Origin: Tissierellia bacterium
GTDB taxonomy: Bacteria; Bacillota; Clostridia; Tissierellales; Peptoniphilaceae
Assembly (NCBI GenBank): GCA_030529425.1
Contig: JAUMWX010000003.1
Coordinates: 62,001-126,000 of the forward strand
Direction: 5' to 3'
DNA length: 64,000 nucleotides
Part shown: positions 34,330-43,638 of the stretch, in pieces
Numbering within the stretch: the stretch's first letter is position 1
Layout of the letters: every line of letters begins with the position of its first letter
Translations under genes and position numbers: made by a program
Notes under the pieces: model-generated
The model's input: the letters and a program-made list of their open reading frames with translations, nothing else
Told to the model about the DNA's origin: nothing
The model's database searches: none

Positions 34330-34360
34330 AAAAAAAGACCTATTTCTCAATAGGTCTTTA
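34330..34360 (-). terminator. Terminator after lgt
   Basis: AAGACCTATT and AATAGGTCTT pair (34358-34349 with 34344-34335 on the - strand) and are followed by a run of eight T. It isolates the hflX-lgt unit from the mraZ promoter. Confidence 0.9.
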
Positions 34361-34384
34361 ATATATTAATTTTAGTTAATATCT

Positions 34385-35146
34385 TTACTCTATATTTCCA
34401 TAATCCTTATTTGATCTCTTTGCCCACATATATAAAATTACTCCGACAACAACAAAAACTACTGAAATCACCTGTGCCTGTCTAAGAGGCCCAATCCACA
34501 AACTGTCGGTTCTTAATGACTCTATAAAGAATCTGACAACTCCATATACGATTAGGTAAAGCGAGGTTGTATATCCTCTTTTTGTCTTTCCATTTCTGAA
34601 AAGGTACCATAAAACCATCGCCAAAATAAAATTACATACAGATTCATATAAAAATGTAGGATGATATTTTTGCCCGTCAATGATTAGTGCCCATGGTAGA
34701 TTAGTAGGTCCTCCATGTGCTTCGTTATTTACAAAGTTTCCCCATCTTCCGATTGCTTGAGCCAAAGGCAAGAAAATCATTATTACATCGCTCATCAACA
34801 AAAAATCTATACTTCTTTTTTTAGTGAAAAAGTATCCAACCAATAAGGCAGCTAAAACACCTCCATGAATAGCCAATCCACCGTCTCTCATATTTACAAT
34901 CTTAACTATATCTCCGTTAAATTGATCCCATTCGAATATCACATAGTATATTCTTGCACCAATAATTGCCGCAGGTAATACCCAAAGGGCAAGGTCATAA
35001 ATAACATCCCCTTTATATCCTTTTCTGTTTAGCTCCCTTACAGATAGTACGGTTGCCAAAACCATTCCAGTCACAATCAGTATTCCATACCAATAAACAT
35101 CTATTCCGAATATACTAAATGCTACTCTGCTTCCTGTATATTGCAT
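34385..35146 (-). CDS. lgt: Prolipoprotein diacylglyceryl transferase
   Basis: A 253-residue membrane enzyme with about seven helices. The signature GRWGNFVNNEAHGG matches the Lgt catalytic region, and HPTFLYES and GVVRFFIESLR are conserved. It adds diacylglycerol from phosphatidylglycerol to the lipobox Cys of lipoproteins. The ATG at 35146 follows GGAGG; the upstream in-frame ATG at 35161 overlaps that binding site and is rejected. It overlaps the DUF1461 gene by 25 bases, and a terminator follows. Confidence 0.95.
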   Translation of the reverse strand: MQYTGSRVAFSIFGIDVYWYGILIVTGMVLATVLSVRELNRKGYKGDVIYDLALWVLPAAIIGARIYYVIFEWDQFNGDIVKIVNMRDGGLAIHGGVLAALLVGYFFTKKRSIDFLLMSDVIMIFLPLAQAIGRWGNFVNNEAHGGPTNLPWALIIDGQKYHPTFLYESVCNFILAMVLWYLFRNGKTKRGYTTSLYLIVYGVVRFFIESLRTDSLWIGPLRQAQVISVVFVVVGVILYMWAKRSNKDYGNIE

Positions 35147-35799
35147 GTATTTCCTCCACATTTATAAAATTTGTTTAGAAAAGCAACCAAAAGAAGGTAA
35201 ATTATAATACCTTTTATGAATTTTATCATTATTTGTATAGCCATTCCCATAAAAAACTGCTCCGGTAACATTCTTATCATAAGATCTGTCGACGGATCAA
35301 GTATCCATAAATCATTATCAAAAAATATCTTGTGAAATAAGGTAAACGCTTCACTAAAATTGGTAGAAATTAAAAGTATCAAAATTAAAATGATCCCTAA
35401 AATTATGAATATATATTTTACAGATTTTTTTAGTACTTCAAGAAGTCTTCCTTTTTTCGCGAAATAAATCAATAATAAAAACAATACTATCTCAATTCCC
35501 GTTTGAACCTTTGAAGATAAAGAATAAAGATTGTAAACATCTTTCATATGACTTATTTCTCTCGTATTAAAGTCCTCTACCAAATGCTCCTCTTTACCCG
35601 ACTGGATAAAATACACAAGCTTTTGATTTATTTTTTCCAATTCTTCTAAAGTTTTACCCGCTTCTTTATCAATTGCATTTTCTTTTTGAAATTTTTTGTA
35701 ATATTCCGTATCAAATGTTTGATAATCTACACTTTTCAATAAAACCAATAGAATTACAAAAAAAGATAAAATAAAAGCAATTATATTTTTATTCTTCAT
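35122..35799 (-). CDS. DUF1461 (TIGR01906-type) integral membrane protein
   Basis: A 225-residue protein. A first helix at about 6-24 is followed by an outside loop of about 85 residues, then helices near 98-112, 125-145 and 185-205. Conserved-looking parts are DYQTFDTEYYKKF, HMKDVYNLY and FHKIFFDNDLWILDPSTDLMIRMLPEQFF, which match this family. Function is unknown. The ATG at 35799 has GGGAA upstream; it overlaps yebC by 11 bases and lgt by 25. Confidence 0.85.
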   Translation of the reverse strand: MKNKNIIAFILSFFVILLVLLKSVDYQTFDTEYYKKFQKENAIDKEAGKTLEELEKINQKLVYFIQSGKEEHLVEDFNTREISHMKDVYNLYSLSSKVQTGIEIVLFLLLIYFAKKGRLLEVLKKSVKYIFIILGIILILILLISTNFSEAFTLFHKIFFDNDLWILDPSTDLMIRMLPEQFFMGMAIQIMIKFIKGIIIYLLLVAFLNKFYKCGGNTCNIQEAE

Positions 35800-36520
35800 A
35801 ATTTTCCCAATTATGATAAATTTCCTGAACATCATCATTGTCTTCCAGAAAGTCTATCAATTTCTCCATTAAAACTCTACTGTTTTCATCCGTGATTTTT
35901 TGATAGTTTTTCGGTATATACATAATTTCTGAAGCTTCAAATACATATCCTTTGTTAGAAAGAATATTTTGAGTATTGACGAAATTTTCTATCGATGTAT
36001 ATATCTCGGTTATTCCATCCTCAGTTTTTATGTCTATAACATCCGCATCCATAGCATCCAGCATTAACTTGTCTTCATCAGCTTTTGAGCTGTCTATTAC
36101 CAAAACTCCGCAATGATCAAACATAAATACCACGGAACCGTTGGTTCCTAAATTGCCCCCAAATTTGTCAAATGCATGTCTTACATCGGCCGCAGTTATG
36201 TTTCTGTTATCAGACAAACATTCCACAATAACCGCAATTCCGGACGGACCGTAACCCTCGTAGGTAATCTCCTCATAATTATCTCCGGATAAATCGGATG
36301 TCCCTTTTTTTATAGCTCTTTGAATATTATCATTAGGCATATTTATTGATTTTGCTTTTTCTATAGCGGTTTTCAGTGCCGGATTGTAATCAGGATTTTC
36401 TCCTCCCGATCTTACCGCAACAATAATCGCCCTGCCAAGTTTTGTAAACTCTTTTGCTCTCTTGGCATCTTCTTTACCTTTTTTGTTTTTTATTTTACTC
36501 CATTTATTATGTCCTGCCAT
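35789..36520 (-). CDS. yebC: YebC/PmpR-family protein
   Basis: A 243-residue protein that starts with the exact family pattern [20 protein letters not shown], followed by [35 protein letters not shown] and [21 protein letters not shown]-like blocks. YebC was first described as a transcription factor; more recent work shows YebC proteins help ribosomes translate proline-rich stretches. It overlaps yigZ by 31 bases. GAGGAG lies before the ATG. Confidence 0.95.
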   Translation of the reverse strand: [243 protein letters not shown]

Positions 36521-37167
36521 AAATACTCCTCACAAATTTCATCGTCAACAACCGGTAATAATTGCTTCTTTACAAAGATAAATTCATTATTTCCGTTGGT
36601 TATTTCGTTTATATTTTTTAAGAAATCATCAATCTTATCACTTTTGATAAAAAATATGTTTTCTATTTTTTCCAAATAATTTCTCCGATACATAAATACA
36701 TTGCTCTTTTGTATATAGTTATCGATTTTTCCCAAATATGCATACTCAAATTTCACCTCGACAATATCATGATACTGCATATTAACTACATCAATTTTTT
36801 TTAGAATTTCCGATACCGCCTGAGTATATGCTCTTATAAGTCCGGATGCGCCAAGCTTTATTCCTCCGAAATATCGCGTTACAACTGCACATATATTGGT
36901 TATTTCCTCTTTTTTTAATACCTCAAGCATTGGTATTCCTGCCGTTCCTTGAGGTTCTCCATCATCGGAGTATCTTTGAGTCAACATATTATCGCTAATT
37001 ATATAACAATAACAATTATGTGTTGCCGTCCTGTTGTTTTTTCTAATTTCCTCAAGAAAATCCAAAGCTTCCTCTTCCGATTTACACTCTTTGATACTTG
37101 TTATAAATCTCGATTTCTTTATTTCAATTTCCTGTGAATGAATGCCCTTTATCGTCTTATATTCCAT
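36490..37167 (-). CDS. yigZ: YigZ/IMPACT family protein
   Basis: A 225-residue protein. The UPF0029 N-terminal domain has IEIKKSRFITSI, the motif YSDDGEPQGTAGIPML and VVTRYFGGIKLGASGLIRAY, followed by a DUF1949 C-terminal domain from about 140. The eukaryotic relative IMPACT regulates a translation kinase; the bacterial role is unclear, possibly RNA or translation related. It starts inside hflX with GGTGA before the ATG. Confidence 0.92.
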   Translation of the reverse strand: MEYKTIKGIHSQEIEIKKSRFITSIKECKSEEEALDFLEEIRKNNRTATHNCYCYIISDNMLTQRYSDDGEPQGTAGIPMLEVLKKEEITNICAVVTRYFGGIKLGASGLIRAYTQAVSEILKKIDVVNMQYHDIVEVKFEYAYLGKIDNYIQKSNVFMYRRNYLEKIENIFFIKSDKIDDFLKNINEITNGNNEFIFVKKQLLPVVDDEICEEYLWQDIINGVK

Positions 37168-38419
37168 AGTTCACCAAATACTTTTCATATTTATATTTTT
37201 GAGAACTTTTAATCAAAATTTTTGTTTTAAGTCCGTTCTCAAGGTATTCGTCCTCATCTTTTTTGTCCGAAGCTTTTACATTATTTATTTTCGATATGTC
37301 GGAATACGGAATAATTACATCCAAATACACAAAATCACTGAAAATAATCTCTTCTATTTTTTTTGCAAGTATTTTTATATTATCGTCATCTAATGCAGAT
37401 ATATATATTTTTTCACTGTCCTTAATATCAAAATACACTTTCTCATTTTTGTCAATTTTATTAAAGACATAAAGAAATTTCTTGTCTTTCAGATCCATGT
37501 CTTTTAATACTTCCATAGTTGAATTCAACTGTATTTCATAATCTTCATTTGAAGAGTCGATAACTATTAAAATAAGTTCTGAAAGTTCGATTTCTTCAAG
37601 AGTCGACTTAAAAGACTCCACAAGTTTTGTTGGCAGATTCGAAACAAAACCCACCGTATCCGAAATTATAACATCATAACCGTTATCCAAGGTTATCTTT
37701 CTTGCCGATACATCCAAAGTTGCAAATAATAAATCGTCGGAGTATACTTTTTTATCCTGATTCGAATATAAATTGACTAATCTGTTCAAAATTGTCGATT
37801 TACCGGCATTTGAATATCCTATTAAAGATATAACCGGGATGGGAGAATCAAATCTTTTACTTCTTTTAACCGACCTTTTTTTATTCTCTTCTTTTAATTT
37901 AATTCTTATTGAATCTATTTCTCTTTGAACAGTTCTTCTGTCTATTTCAAGTTTCTGCTCTCCGGGACCTCTCGTTCCTATACCTGCCCCTTCTCTTGAA
38001 AGATAGTTTCTGTATCCGACAAGTCTCGGTAATCTATACTCTAATTGTGCCAATTTAACCTGAAGCTTCCCCTCTTTAGTTTTTGCTCTTATAGCAAAGA
38101 TATCAAGTATAAGCCCGGTTCTGTCGACAATTTTCTTATCTATGATGTCCTCAAGATTTTTCATTTGGGAGCCGGTTAGCTCATTGTTGAAAATAATTGT
38201 ATCGGCTTCCATGTTTTCAGCCAATTCTTTAATTTCTTTTACTTTCCCGGATCCGATATATGTAGACGGGTTAATTTCCTTTGAATTTTGAATTACCTCG
38301 GCAATAACCTCTCCATTACAAGACCTGACCAATTCCTTAAGCTCATCTATTTTGGATGAAACGACTCTCTCGTTATCATTTTTATTTAAATGTACAATAA
38401 TCACTTTTTCTTTTTCCAT
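37157..38419 (-). CDS. hflX: Ribosome-associated GTPase HflX
   Basis: A 420-residue GTPase. The N-terminal domain contains STYIGSGKVKEIKEL and TIIFNNELTGSQMKNLE; a linker has RGPGEQKLEIDRR. The G domain begins with VISLIGYSNAGKSTILNRLV (G1), followed by DTVGFVSNLP (G3) and NKID (G4). HflX splits stalled or hibernating ribosomes. It heads a five-gene - strand unit (hflX-yigZ-yebC-DUF1461-lgt) and diverges from the penicillin-binding protein gene. AAAGGTGA precedes the ATG. Confidence 0.95.
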   Translation of the reverse strand: MEKEKVIIVHLNKNDNERVVSSKIDELKELVRSCNGEVIAEVIQNSKEINPSTYIGSGKVKEIKELAENMEADTIIFNNELTGSQMKNLEDIIDKKIVDRTGLILDIFAIRAKTKEGKLQVKLAQLEYRLPRLVGYRNYLSREGAGIGTRGPGEQKLEIDRRTVQREIDSIRIKLKEENKKRSVKRSKRFDSPIPVISLIGYSNAGKSTILNRLVNLYSNQDKKVYSDDLLFATLDVSARKITLDNGYDVIISDTVGFVSNLPTKLVESFKSTLEEIELSELILIVIDSSNEDYEIQLNSTMEVLKDMDLKDKKFLYVFNKIDKNEKVYFDIKDSEKIYISALDDDNIKILAKKIEEIIFSDFVYLDVIIPYSDISKINNVKASDKKDEDEYLENGLKTKILIKSSQKYKYEKYLVNYGI

Positions 38420-38435
38420 AAAATCACCTTTATTT

Positions 38436-38493
38436 ATTATAACAAAATCTTAATTTTCTGTATATTTTATTTAATTTCCCGATGTGTTATAAT
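38436..38493. promoter_or_regulatory. Divergent promoters of hflX and the class A PBP gene
   Basis: In the 110-base gap TATAAT at 38488-38493 (+) would serve the PBP gene, with only a weak -35. On the - strand TATAAT at 38441-38436 with TATACA 17 bp upstream would serve hflX, giving a very short leader. Both are consensus matches only. Confidence 0.5.
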
Positions 38494-38529
38494 AAACTAG
38501 AATTTATATTACAAATAAAGGAGATAAAA

Positions 38530-41514
38530 ATGATTTTAAATGTATTCAAGAGAGTTTTTCAAATTCTGTTTACAGTATTGTTTATATTAATGATAGTGGC
38601 GACAGTAATAGTTGGAATGCTTGGATTCTCAATAGTGCGTATCATGGAAGATTCGCCAAAGATCAATCCTAAGACCATACTGTTGGATCTAAATGAAAAC
38701 TCTAAAATTGTGGATAACAACGGAAAATTGATTGAATCCATAGCTTATGATGAATATAGAGAAATAGTTAAGTACGATAAAATTCCTAAGAAATTAATTG
38801 ATGCTTTTATAAGTATCGAAGATGAAAGATTTGAAACTCATAACGGGATAGATTTTATAGGTATAGGAAAGTCCTTCTTGGATAATATCCTGGCGGGAAG
38901 AATTGTCAGAGGTGGTTCAACAATCACTCAACAATTAGTAAAAAATATTTATTTGTCAGAAGATGTTCAATGGGAAAGAAAAATTACGGAAATTTACTTG
39001 GCTTTGGAAGTAGATTCAAAATTGTCTAAAGAGGAAATTCTTGAATCATACCTGAACAGAGTATATTTGGGTCAACATTCCTATGGTATTAAAGTGGCAG
39101 CTTACACATATTTTTCGAAGCCTCTTTCTGAATTAAGCTTGGCTCAATGTGCAACATTGGCAGGAATTGTGAATGCTCCATCGGCGTATTCTTTATTCTA
39201 CTCTTTTCCGCCGACATCTGTGCCTAAAGATGCGAAAGTACTTGGTGAATACAGTGTTGCAGGTGAAAATTTCGTAGCAGTTCTCAACGAAGAAGCCTTT
39301 TCAAGAAAAGATCAGGTTTTGAAGAAAATGTTTGAATTGGGAAAAATTACTCAGGCTGAATATGATCAAGCAATGAAAGAAGATGTTGCTTCCACCGTGA
39401 AACCGGGATCTAAAAAAGCTAAGGAATACTCTAGCCATATTTCAGAGCTTATCAAAAAACAGGCAATTGAAAAAATAAGTGCTTCTCAAAATATTTCTGA
39501 AGAGGATGCCGCAAATATTCTTTATACCGGCGGTCTTACAATAAAGACTACAATTGATTGGGAAATGCAGAAAAAATTGGAAGAAGTATATAAGAATTTT
39601 ACAAATATACTGTCTGATCACGATAATGGTGTAGGTCCTTTCTTAGCAGACTTTGAATTGGATGAAGATGAGAATATAATAAATTCAAACGGTACAAAAA
39701 TTTATTACAAAAAATCAAATTTGCTAACTGAGAATAATGAGTACTATGTTCCCGAAGGTTATTTCAAAATTAGAGAAAATAAAGATTTGAACATAAATTC
39801 GTCAAGATTTATGCTTGATGGAGATTACCTGGTTGTGAAAGATTTTTATACAGTTAACGACCAAAATAATTTAGTAACCTATAGATCGGGAAGTATAGCA
39901 ATCCCGGCCGATCACACAAAGAAAGAAAAAGACGGTTCTATAACTATAAAGGCGGATTTCTTCAAGAAAATTGATGATTTCTATGCTGTAAAAGATAATG
40001 TACTGGTATTGAACAAAAAGTATTATAAAGTTGAAACACAGGGAACAGTTCAACCTCAGGCGGCTACCATAATAATTGACAGTAAAAATGGTGAAATTAA
40101 GGCAATGGTAGGTGCAAGAGGTAATAGTGAAGATGACACTATAAACAGAGTTATAGGTTTCCCGAGACAACCCGGATCATCAATGAAACCTATAGCCGTG
40201 TATGCTCCGGCGGTTGACAGTGGTTACACATTGGCTTCTCCTTTGGATGACACTCCTTTTGAAATTCAAAACGGTGAAGCTTGGCCAAGCAATGTATATC
40301 AATCATATAGCGGAATATTAACCCTAAGAGAAGCTTTGAGTGAATCCGCAAATACAACTGCAGTTAAGTTATTGGATGCGATAGGTATAAAGACAAGTAA
40401 AAATTATTTGGAAAGATTCGGTATAATAAATCCTAAAGATCCGTCCAAAGATAACTATATATCCAGTAAGGAAGATCCTAATTACAATGATGAGAATGTA
40501 GCATTTTCTTTGGGAGCTGCAACTGAAGGATTTACAGTTATGGACATGGCTCAAGCCTACTTGGCATTTCCGGGTGGAGGCTCAAGAAAAGAGGCAATGA
40601 TAATATCCGAAATTACAAGTGCCAAAACAGGTCAGATTTATAAAAATGAGCACAAAAATATACCTGTAATTTCTCCTCAAACAGCATTTTTGATAACTGA
40701 TGTTCTAAAGGATGTAATAGATTACGGACCTTATTCGGGAGCAAGAAATGACTACGATATCGATACAGCGGGTAAAACCGGAACTACCGACGGTTCTGCC
40801 GATGTTTGGTATGCAGGATATAATCCTTACTATACATCAGTATCATGGATAGGATTTGATAACAATAATATAAGAGTTCAAGGTACATCAGCAATAGCTA
40901 CGACTTTCTACGGATCCTATATGAACGAAATTATTAAGGATTTGGAACCTGTGGAATTTGTTAAACCGAATGGAATAGTTCAACTTCAAGTAAGTAAGGT
41001 TGACGGACTTCTACCTAACGAATATACATCCAAAGATCCGCGTGGAAACATGGTAATAACCGAGTACTTCGACGAAAAAAATGTTCCGAAAGAAGTATCT
41101 ACCGCCCATGTTCTTCTAAAAGTAGACTCAAGAAACAATTTGTTGGCGAAACCTGATTTGCCTAAATTTTTGGTGAAAGAAAAAGTCTTTATAAAAAGAC
41201 CTATTAAATATGATCCTCAGGAATTCAACGGTATATTGCCGGCTGACTGGAAATATCAAGCCCCTACCGAATATTCGGATTTAAAATTTGTTCCGATATC
41301 TAAAACCGAAAAATTAGCTGACGGAACGATTGTTGAAACCCAACAGTCGATGACGGGCGAAATAAAAACAACTTATACCTACCCTAACGGTAGAGTGGTT
41401 ATCCATATTAAACATGTTGACGGAACTGAAACCGTTCAGGAAATTCCGGCTCCAACGCCTAAACCTGATCCTAATCAAAAACCTAAACCTAATGATAACC
41501 AAAATAGTAACTAA
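38530..41514 (+). CDS. Class A penicillin-binding protein (PBP1A type)
   Basis: A 994-residue bifunctional enzyme. One membrane helix at about 10-34 anchors it. The GT51 glycosyltransferase shows SIEDERFETHNGID with Glu97, GGSTITQQLVKN and RKITEIYLALE with Glu154. The transpeptidase carries SSMK (Ser550, Lys553), SAN (606-608) and KTGT (749-752). Residues about 365-505 between the two domains form an extra, charged beta-rich stretch. The C-terminus ends in a Pro/Lys/Asn-rich tail. It polymerises and crosslinks peptidoglycan. The ATG at 38530 follows AAAGGAG. A two-component system follows after a terminator. Confidence 0.95.
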   Translation: MILNVFKRVFQILFTVLFILMIVATVIVGMLGFSIVRIMEDSPKINPKTILLDLNENSKIVDNNGKLIESIAYDEYREIVKYDKIPKKLIDAFISIEDERFETHNGIDFIGIGKSFLDNILAGRIVRGGSTITQQLVKNIYLSEDVQWERKITEIYLALEVDSKLSKEEILESYLNRVYLGQHSYGIKVAAYTYFSKPLSELSLAQCATLAGIVNAPSAYSLFYSFPPTSVPKDAKVLGEYSVAGENFVAVLNEEAFSRKDQVLKKMFELGKITQAEYDQAMKEDVASTVKPGSKKAKEYSSHISELIKKQAIEKISASQNISEEDAANILYTGGLTIKTTIDWEMQKKLEEVYKNFTNILSDHDNGVGPFLADFELDEDENIINSNGTKIYYKKSNLLTENNEYYVPEGYFKIRENKDLNINSSRFMLDGDYLVVKDFYTVNDQNNLVTYRSGSIAIPADHTKKEKDGSITIKADFFKKIDDFYAVKDNVLVLNKKYYKVETQGTVQPQAATIIIDSKNGEIKAMVGARGNSEDDTINRVIGFPRQPGSSMKPIAVYAPAVDSGYTLASPLDDTPFEIQNGEAWPSNVYQSYSGILTLREALSESANTTAVKLLDAIGIKTSKNYLERFGIINPKDPSKDNYISSKEDPNYNDENVAFSLGAATEGFTVMDMAQAYLAFPGGGSRKEAMIISEITSAKTGQIYKNEHKNIPVISPQTAFLITDVLKDVIDYGPYSGARNDYDIDTAGKTGTTDGSADVWYAGYNPYYTSVSWIGFDNNNIRVQGTSAIATTFYGSYMNEIIKDLEPVEFVKPNGIVQLQVSKVDGLLPNEYTSKDPRGNMVITEYFDEKNVPKEVSTAHVLLKVDSRNNLLAKPDLPKFLVKEKVFIKRPIKYDPQEFNGILPADWKYQAPTEYSDLKFVPISKTEKLADGTIVETQQSMTGEIKTTYTYPNGRVVIHIKHVDGTETVQEIPAPTPKPDPNQKPKPNDNQNSN

Positions 41515-41518
41515 TATG

Positions 41519-41550
41519 AACAATGAAGCCCTTTGGCTTCATTGTTTTCG
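41519..41550 (+). terminator. Terminator after the PBP gene
   Basis: AACAATGAAGCC (41519-41530) pairs with GGCTTCATTGTT (41535-41546) around CTTT. The T run is short, so read-through into the regulator gene 15 bases later is possible. Confidence 0.75.
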
Positions 41551-41564
41551 AATAAGGAGAGAAT

Positions 41565-42266
41565 ATGAAACCGAAAATTCTTTTAGTGGAAGACGAAAAA
41601 GGAATATCTCTAATGGAAAAAAACTATCTGTCAAAATCAAACTTTGATGTCATTCAGGCCTATGACGGTCAGGAAGCTTTGAACTATTTTGAGCAATATA
41701 GTTTTGATTTGATCATATTAGATTTAATGATACCTAAAATAAAAGGTGAAAAAGTTTTAGAAATGATACGAAAACAGTCAGATGTTCCAATTATAGTTGT
41801 AACCGCAAAAGTAGATGAGAGTGATATAATTGCAAACTTGAAAAGAGGTGCTGACGACTACATAAAAAAACCATTTTCAGGAAATGAATTAGTTGAAAGA
41901 GCTAAAGCTGTTCTAAGAAGAAGTTCAAAAGATAAAAAAGAAGTTTCAATTCTAAAAAGTAAAGACGGAATCATTAAGGTAGACATGATTAATCAGAGAG
42001 TTTTAAAAAATGATGAGGAAATCAATTTAACTAAGAATGAACTGTCAATCATCCTTACATTGTTTTCAAATCCGAATAAAACTTTTACGAGAAATGAAAT
42101 TATTGAAATTTCTTTTGGATACGATTATGACGCATTTGATAGAGCTATAGATACCCATATCAAAAATATAAGACAAAAAATTGAAGATGATCCTAAAAAT
42201 CCGAAATATGTTAAAACAATTTATGGATTGGGATATAAAGCCGGTGATATATATGAAACTAGGTAA
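41565..42266 (+). CDS. OmpR-family response regulator
   Basis: A 233-residue regulator. The receiver domain (1-115) has the acidic pair in LVEDEKG, the phosphorylated Asp53 in LIILDLMIP, the switch Thr in VVTAK and Lys in IKKPF. The C-terminal winged helix (about 130-230) includes FTRNEIIEI and DTHIKNIRQKIEDDPKNP. AAGGAGA lies before the ATG. It overlaps the kinase gene by 14 bases. The target genes are unknown; the neighbouring PBP gene is a candidate, by location only. Confidence 0.93.
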   Translation: MKPKILLVEDEKGISLMEKNYLSKSNFDVIQAYDGQEALNYFEQYSFDLIILDLMIPKIKGEKVLEMIRKQSDVPIIVVTAKVDESDIIANLKRGADDYIKKPFSGNELVERAKAVLRRSSKDKKEVSILKSKDGIIKVDMINQRVLKNDEEINLTKNELSIILTLFSNPNKTFTRNEIIEISFGYDYDAFDRAIDTHIKNIRQKIEDDPKNPKYVKTIYGLGYKAGDIYETR

Positions 42267-43575
42267 CAAGTTAAACAAAGGATTTATTTTTGTAATTGTC
42301 CTGATACTGATTTTAACGGCAATCTCAGCTCTTTATACTTTTAAAAATTCGATTAACAACTACTTGGAAGGAATCAGAGAACAGGAATTTACCAAAATTC
42401 ACGAAGATCTAACATCCATATCTACCCTTCAAAGAGGCTTAAATTCTCATATACTGAAGATATATGCAAAAAATAAGTCGGTGGATATCGTCACATATGA
42501 TAAAAATGATCAGATAATTGCTGAATACTACGGTTTATCCGGAGAAAAAAACAATAAAAACTATATAACTAAATTTTTCAACATGGTTGATGAACATAAT
42601 AATTTTGTAGGCAAAATGAAAATATCTTATTTGGAAGATTCTTTTTTATACAATCAAAGTCTAAAGGTTTTCTACAAGGATACTTTGAAAAACTATGCAA
42701 TAATATTGATATTTTCGATTCTTGGTGGATCTGTGTTTGTAGTCTATCTGAGCAAGAAAATTATTTCTCCGATAAGTGAAATCAATAATTCAACCAAGGA
42801 TATCAGATCCGGTATCTATAAAAAGAATAACAGTAAATACAATATTTATGAATTGGATGAATTGCAATCAAATCTTAACTATCTGTCAAATACCTTGAGT
42901 TTACAAAGCACTTTCAGAAAAAACTATGCTCAAGATATTGCCCATGAACTGAGAACGCCTCTAACAAATCTCCAACTTCATTTAGAGGGTATCAGAGATG
43001 AAATTATTGAACCTGACAAACTTACAATTGAACTACTGATAAATGAAATCAGGCGACTGAATTCGATGGTTGATAATTTACAAATAACTTTTAATAATAC
43101 AGAAAAATTTTCGGAACTCAATATTCAAAAATTAAATTTGAAAAATCTGCTAAATAATATAATTATAAACTTTCAGCCGATTTTATCAGATAAAGGAATT
43201 GAAATTATTTCTGATTTTGAAGAGATAGATGCGGATACAGACAAAGATAAAATAACCCAAATTTTAAACAACATATTATCAAATGCCATCAAAGCGGTGG
43301 ATACAAACGGTAAAATATGGATTTCATCTAAAAAATATCACAACAGGATTGTTATATGCATAAAAGATAATGGAGTTGGGATTTCAAAAGAAGATCTGCC
43401 TCATATTTTCGAAAGATTCTATAGAGTCGACTCCGTAAGAAACAGTAATAATAGCGGTCATGGACTCGGTTTATCAATAACCAAAAACTTAGTCGAGTTA
43501 CTTGGTTACAATATTTCAGTAAATTCAAATTTGGGAATCGGAACCGAATTTATTCTGACAATAACAAATAAATAG
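42253..43575 (+). CDS. Membrane sensor histidine kinase
   Basis: A 440-residue kinase. Helices at about 10-30 and 148-169 enclose an extracytoplasmic sensor of about 115 residues that I do not recognise. HAMP linker follows, then HisKA with His231 in AQDIAHELRTPL. The ATPase has NNILSNAIKAV (N box), KDNGVGIS (G1), FERFYRVD (F box) and SGHGLGLSI (G2). It phosphorylates the preceding regulator. The ATG at 42253 has GGTGAT upstream, inside the regulator gene; the longer frame from 42181 is unsupported. A terminator-like hairpin follows. Confidence 0.93.
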   Translation: MKLGNKLNKGFIFVIVLILILTAISALYTFKNSINNYLEGIREQEFTKIHEDLTSISTLQRGLNSHILKIYAKNKSVDIVTYDKNDQIIAEYYGLSGEKNNKNYITKFFNMVDEHNNFVGKMKISYLEDSFLYNQSLKVFYKDTLKNYAIILIFSILGGSVFVVYLSKKIISPISEINNSTKDIRSGIYKKNNSKYNIYELDELQSNLNYLSNTLSLQSTFRKNYAQDIAHELRTPLTNLQLHLEGIRDEIIEPDKLTIELLINEIRRLNSMVDNLQITFNNTEKFSELNIQKLNLKNLLNNIIINFQPILSDKGIEIISDFEEIDADTDKDKITQILNNILSNAIKAVDTNGKIWISSKKYHNRIVICIKDNGVGISKEDLPHIFERFYRVDSVRNSNNSGHGLGLSITKNLVELLGYNISVNSNLGIGTEFILTITNK

Positions 43576-43589
43576 ATATCTGAAATTTA

Positions 43590-43638
43590 GAGCTGACCAC
43601 AAAATTGGAATTTTAACCAATTTAATATAGGTCAGCTC
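43590..43638. terminator. Nested hairpin between kinase and MATE genes
   Basis: An outer stem GAGCTGACC/GGTCAGCTC (43590-43598 with 43630-43638) encloses an inner stem AAATTGG/CCAATTT (43602-43608 with 43617-43623). It lies between the convergent genes and overlaps the MATE stop codon. A short T-rich tract follows on the + strand, so termination there is likely. Confidence 0.65.
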
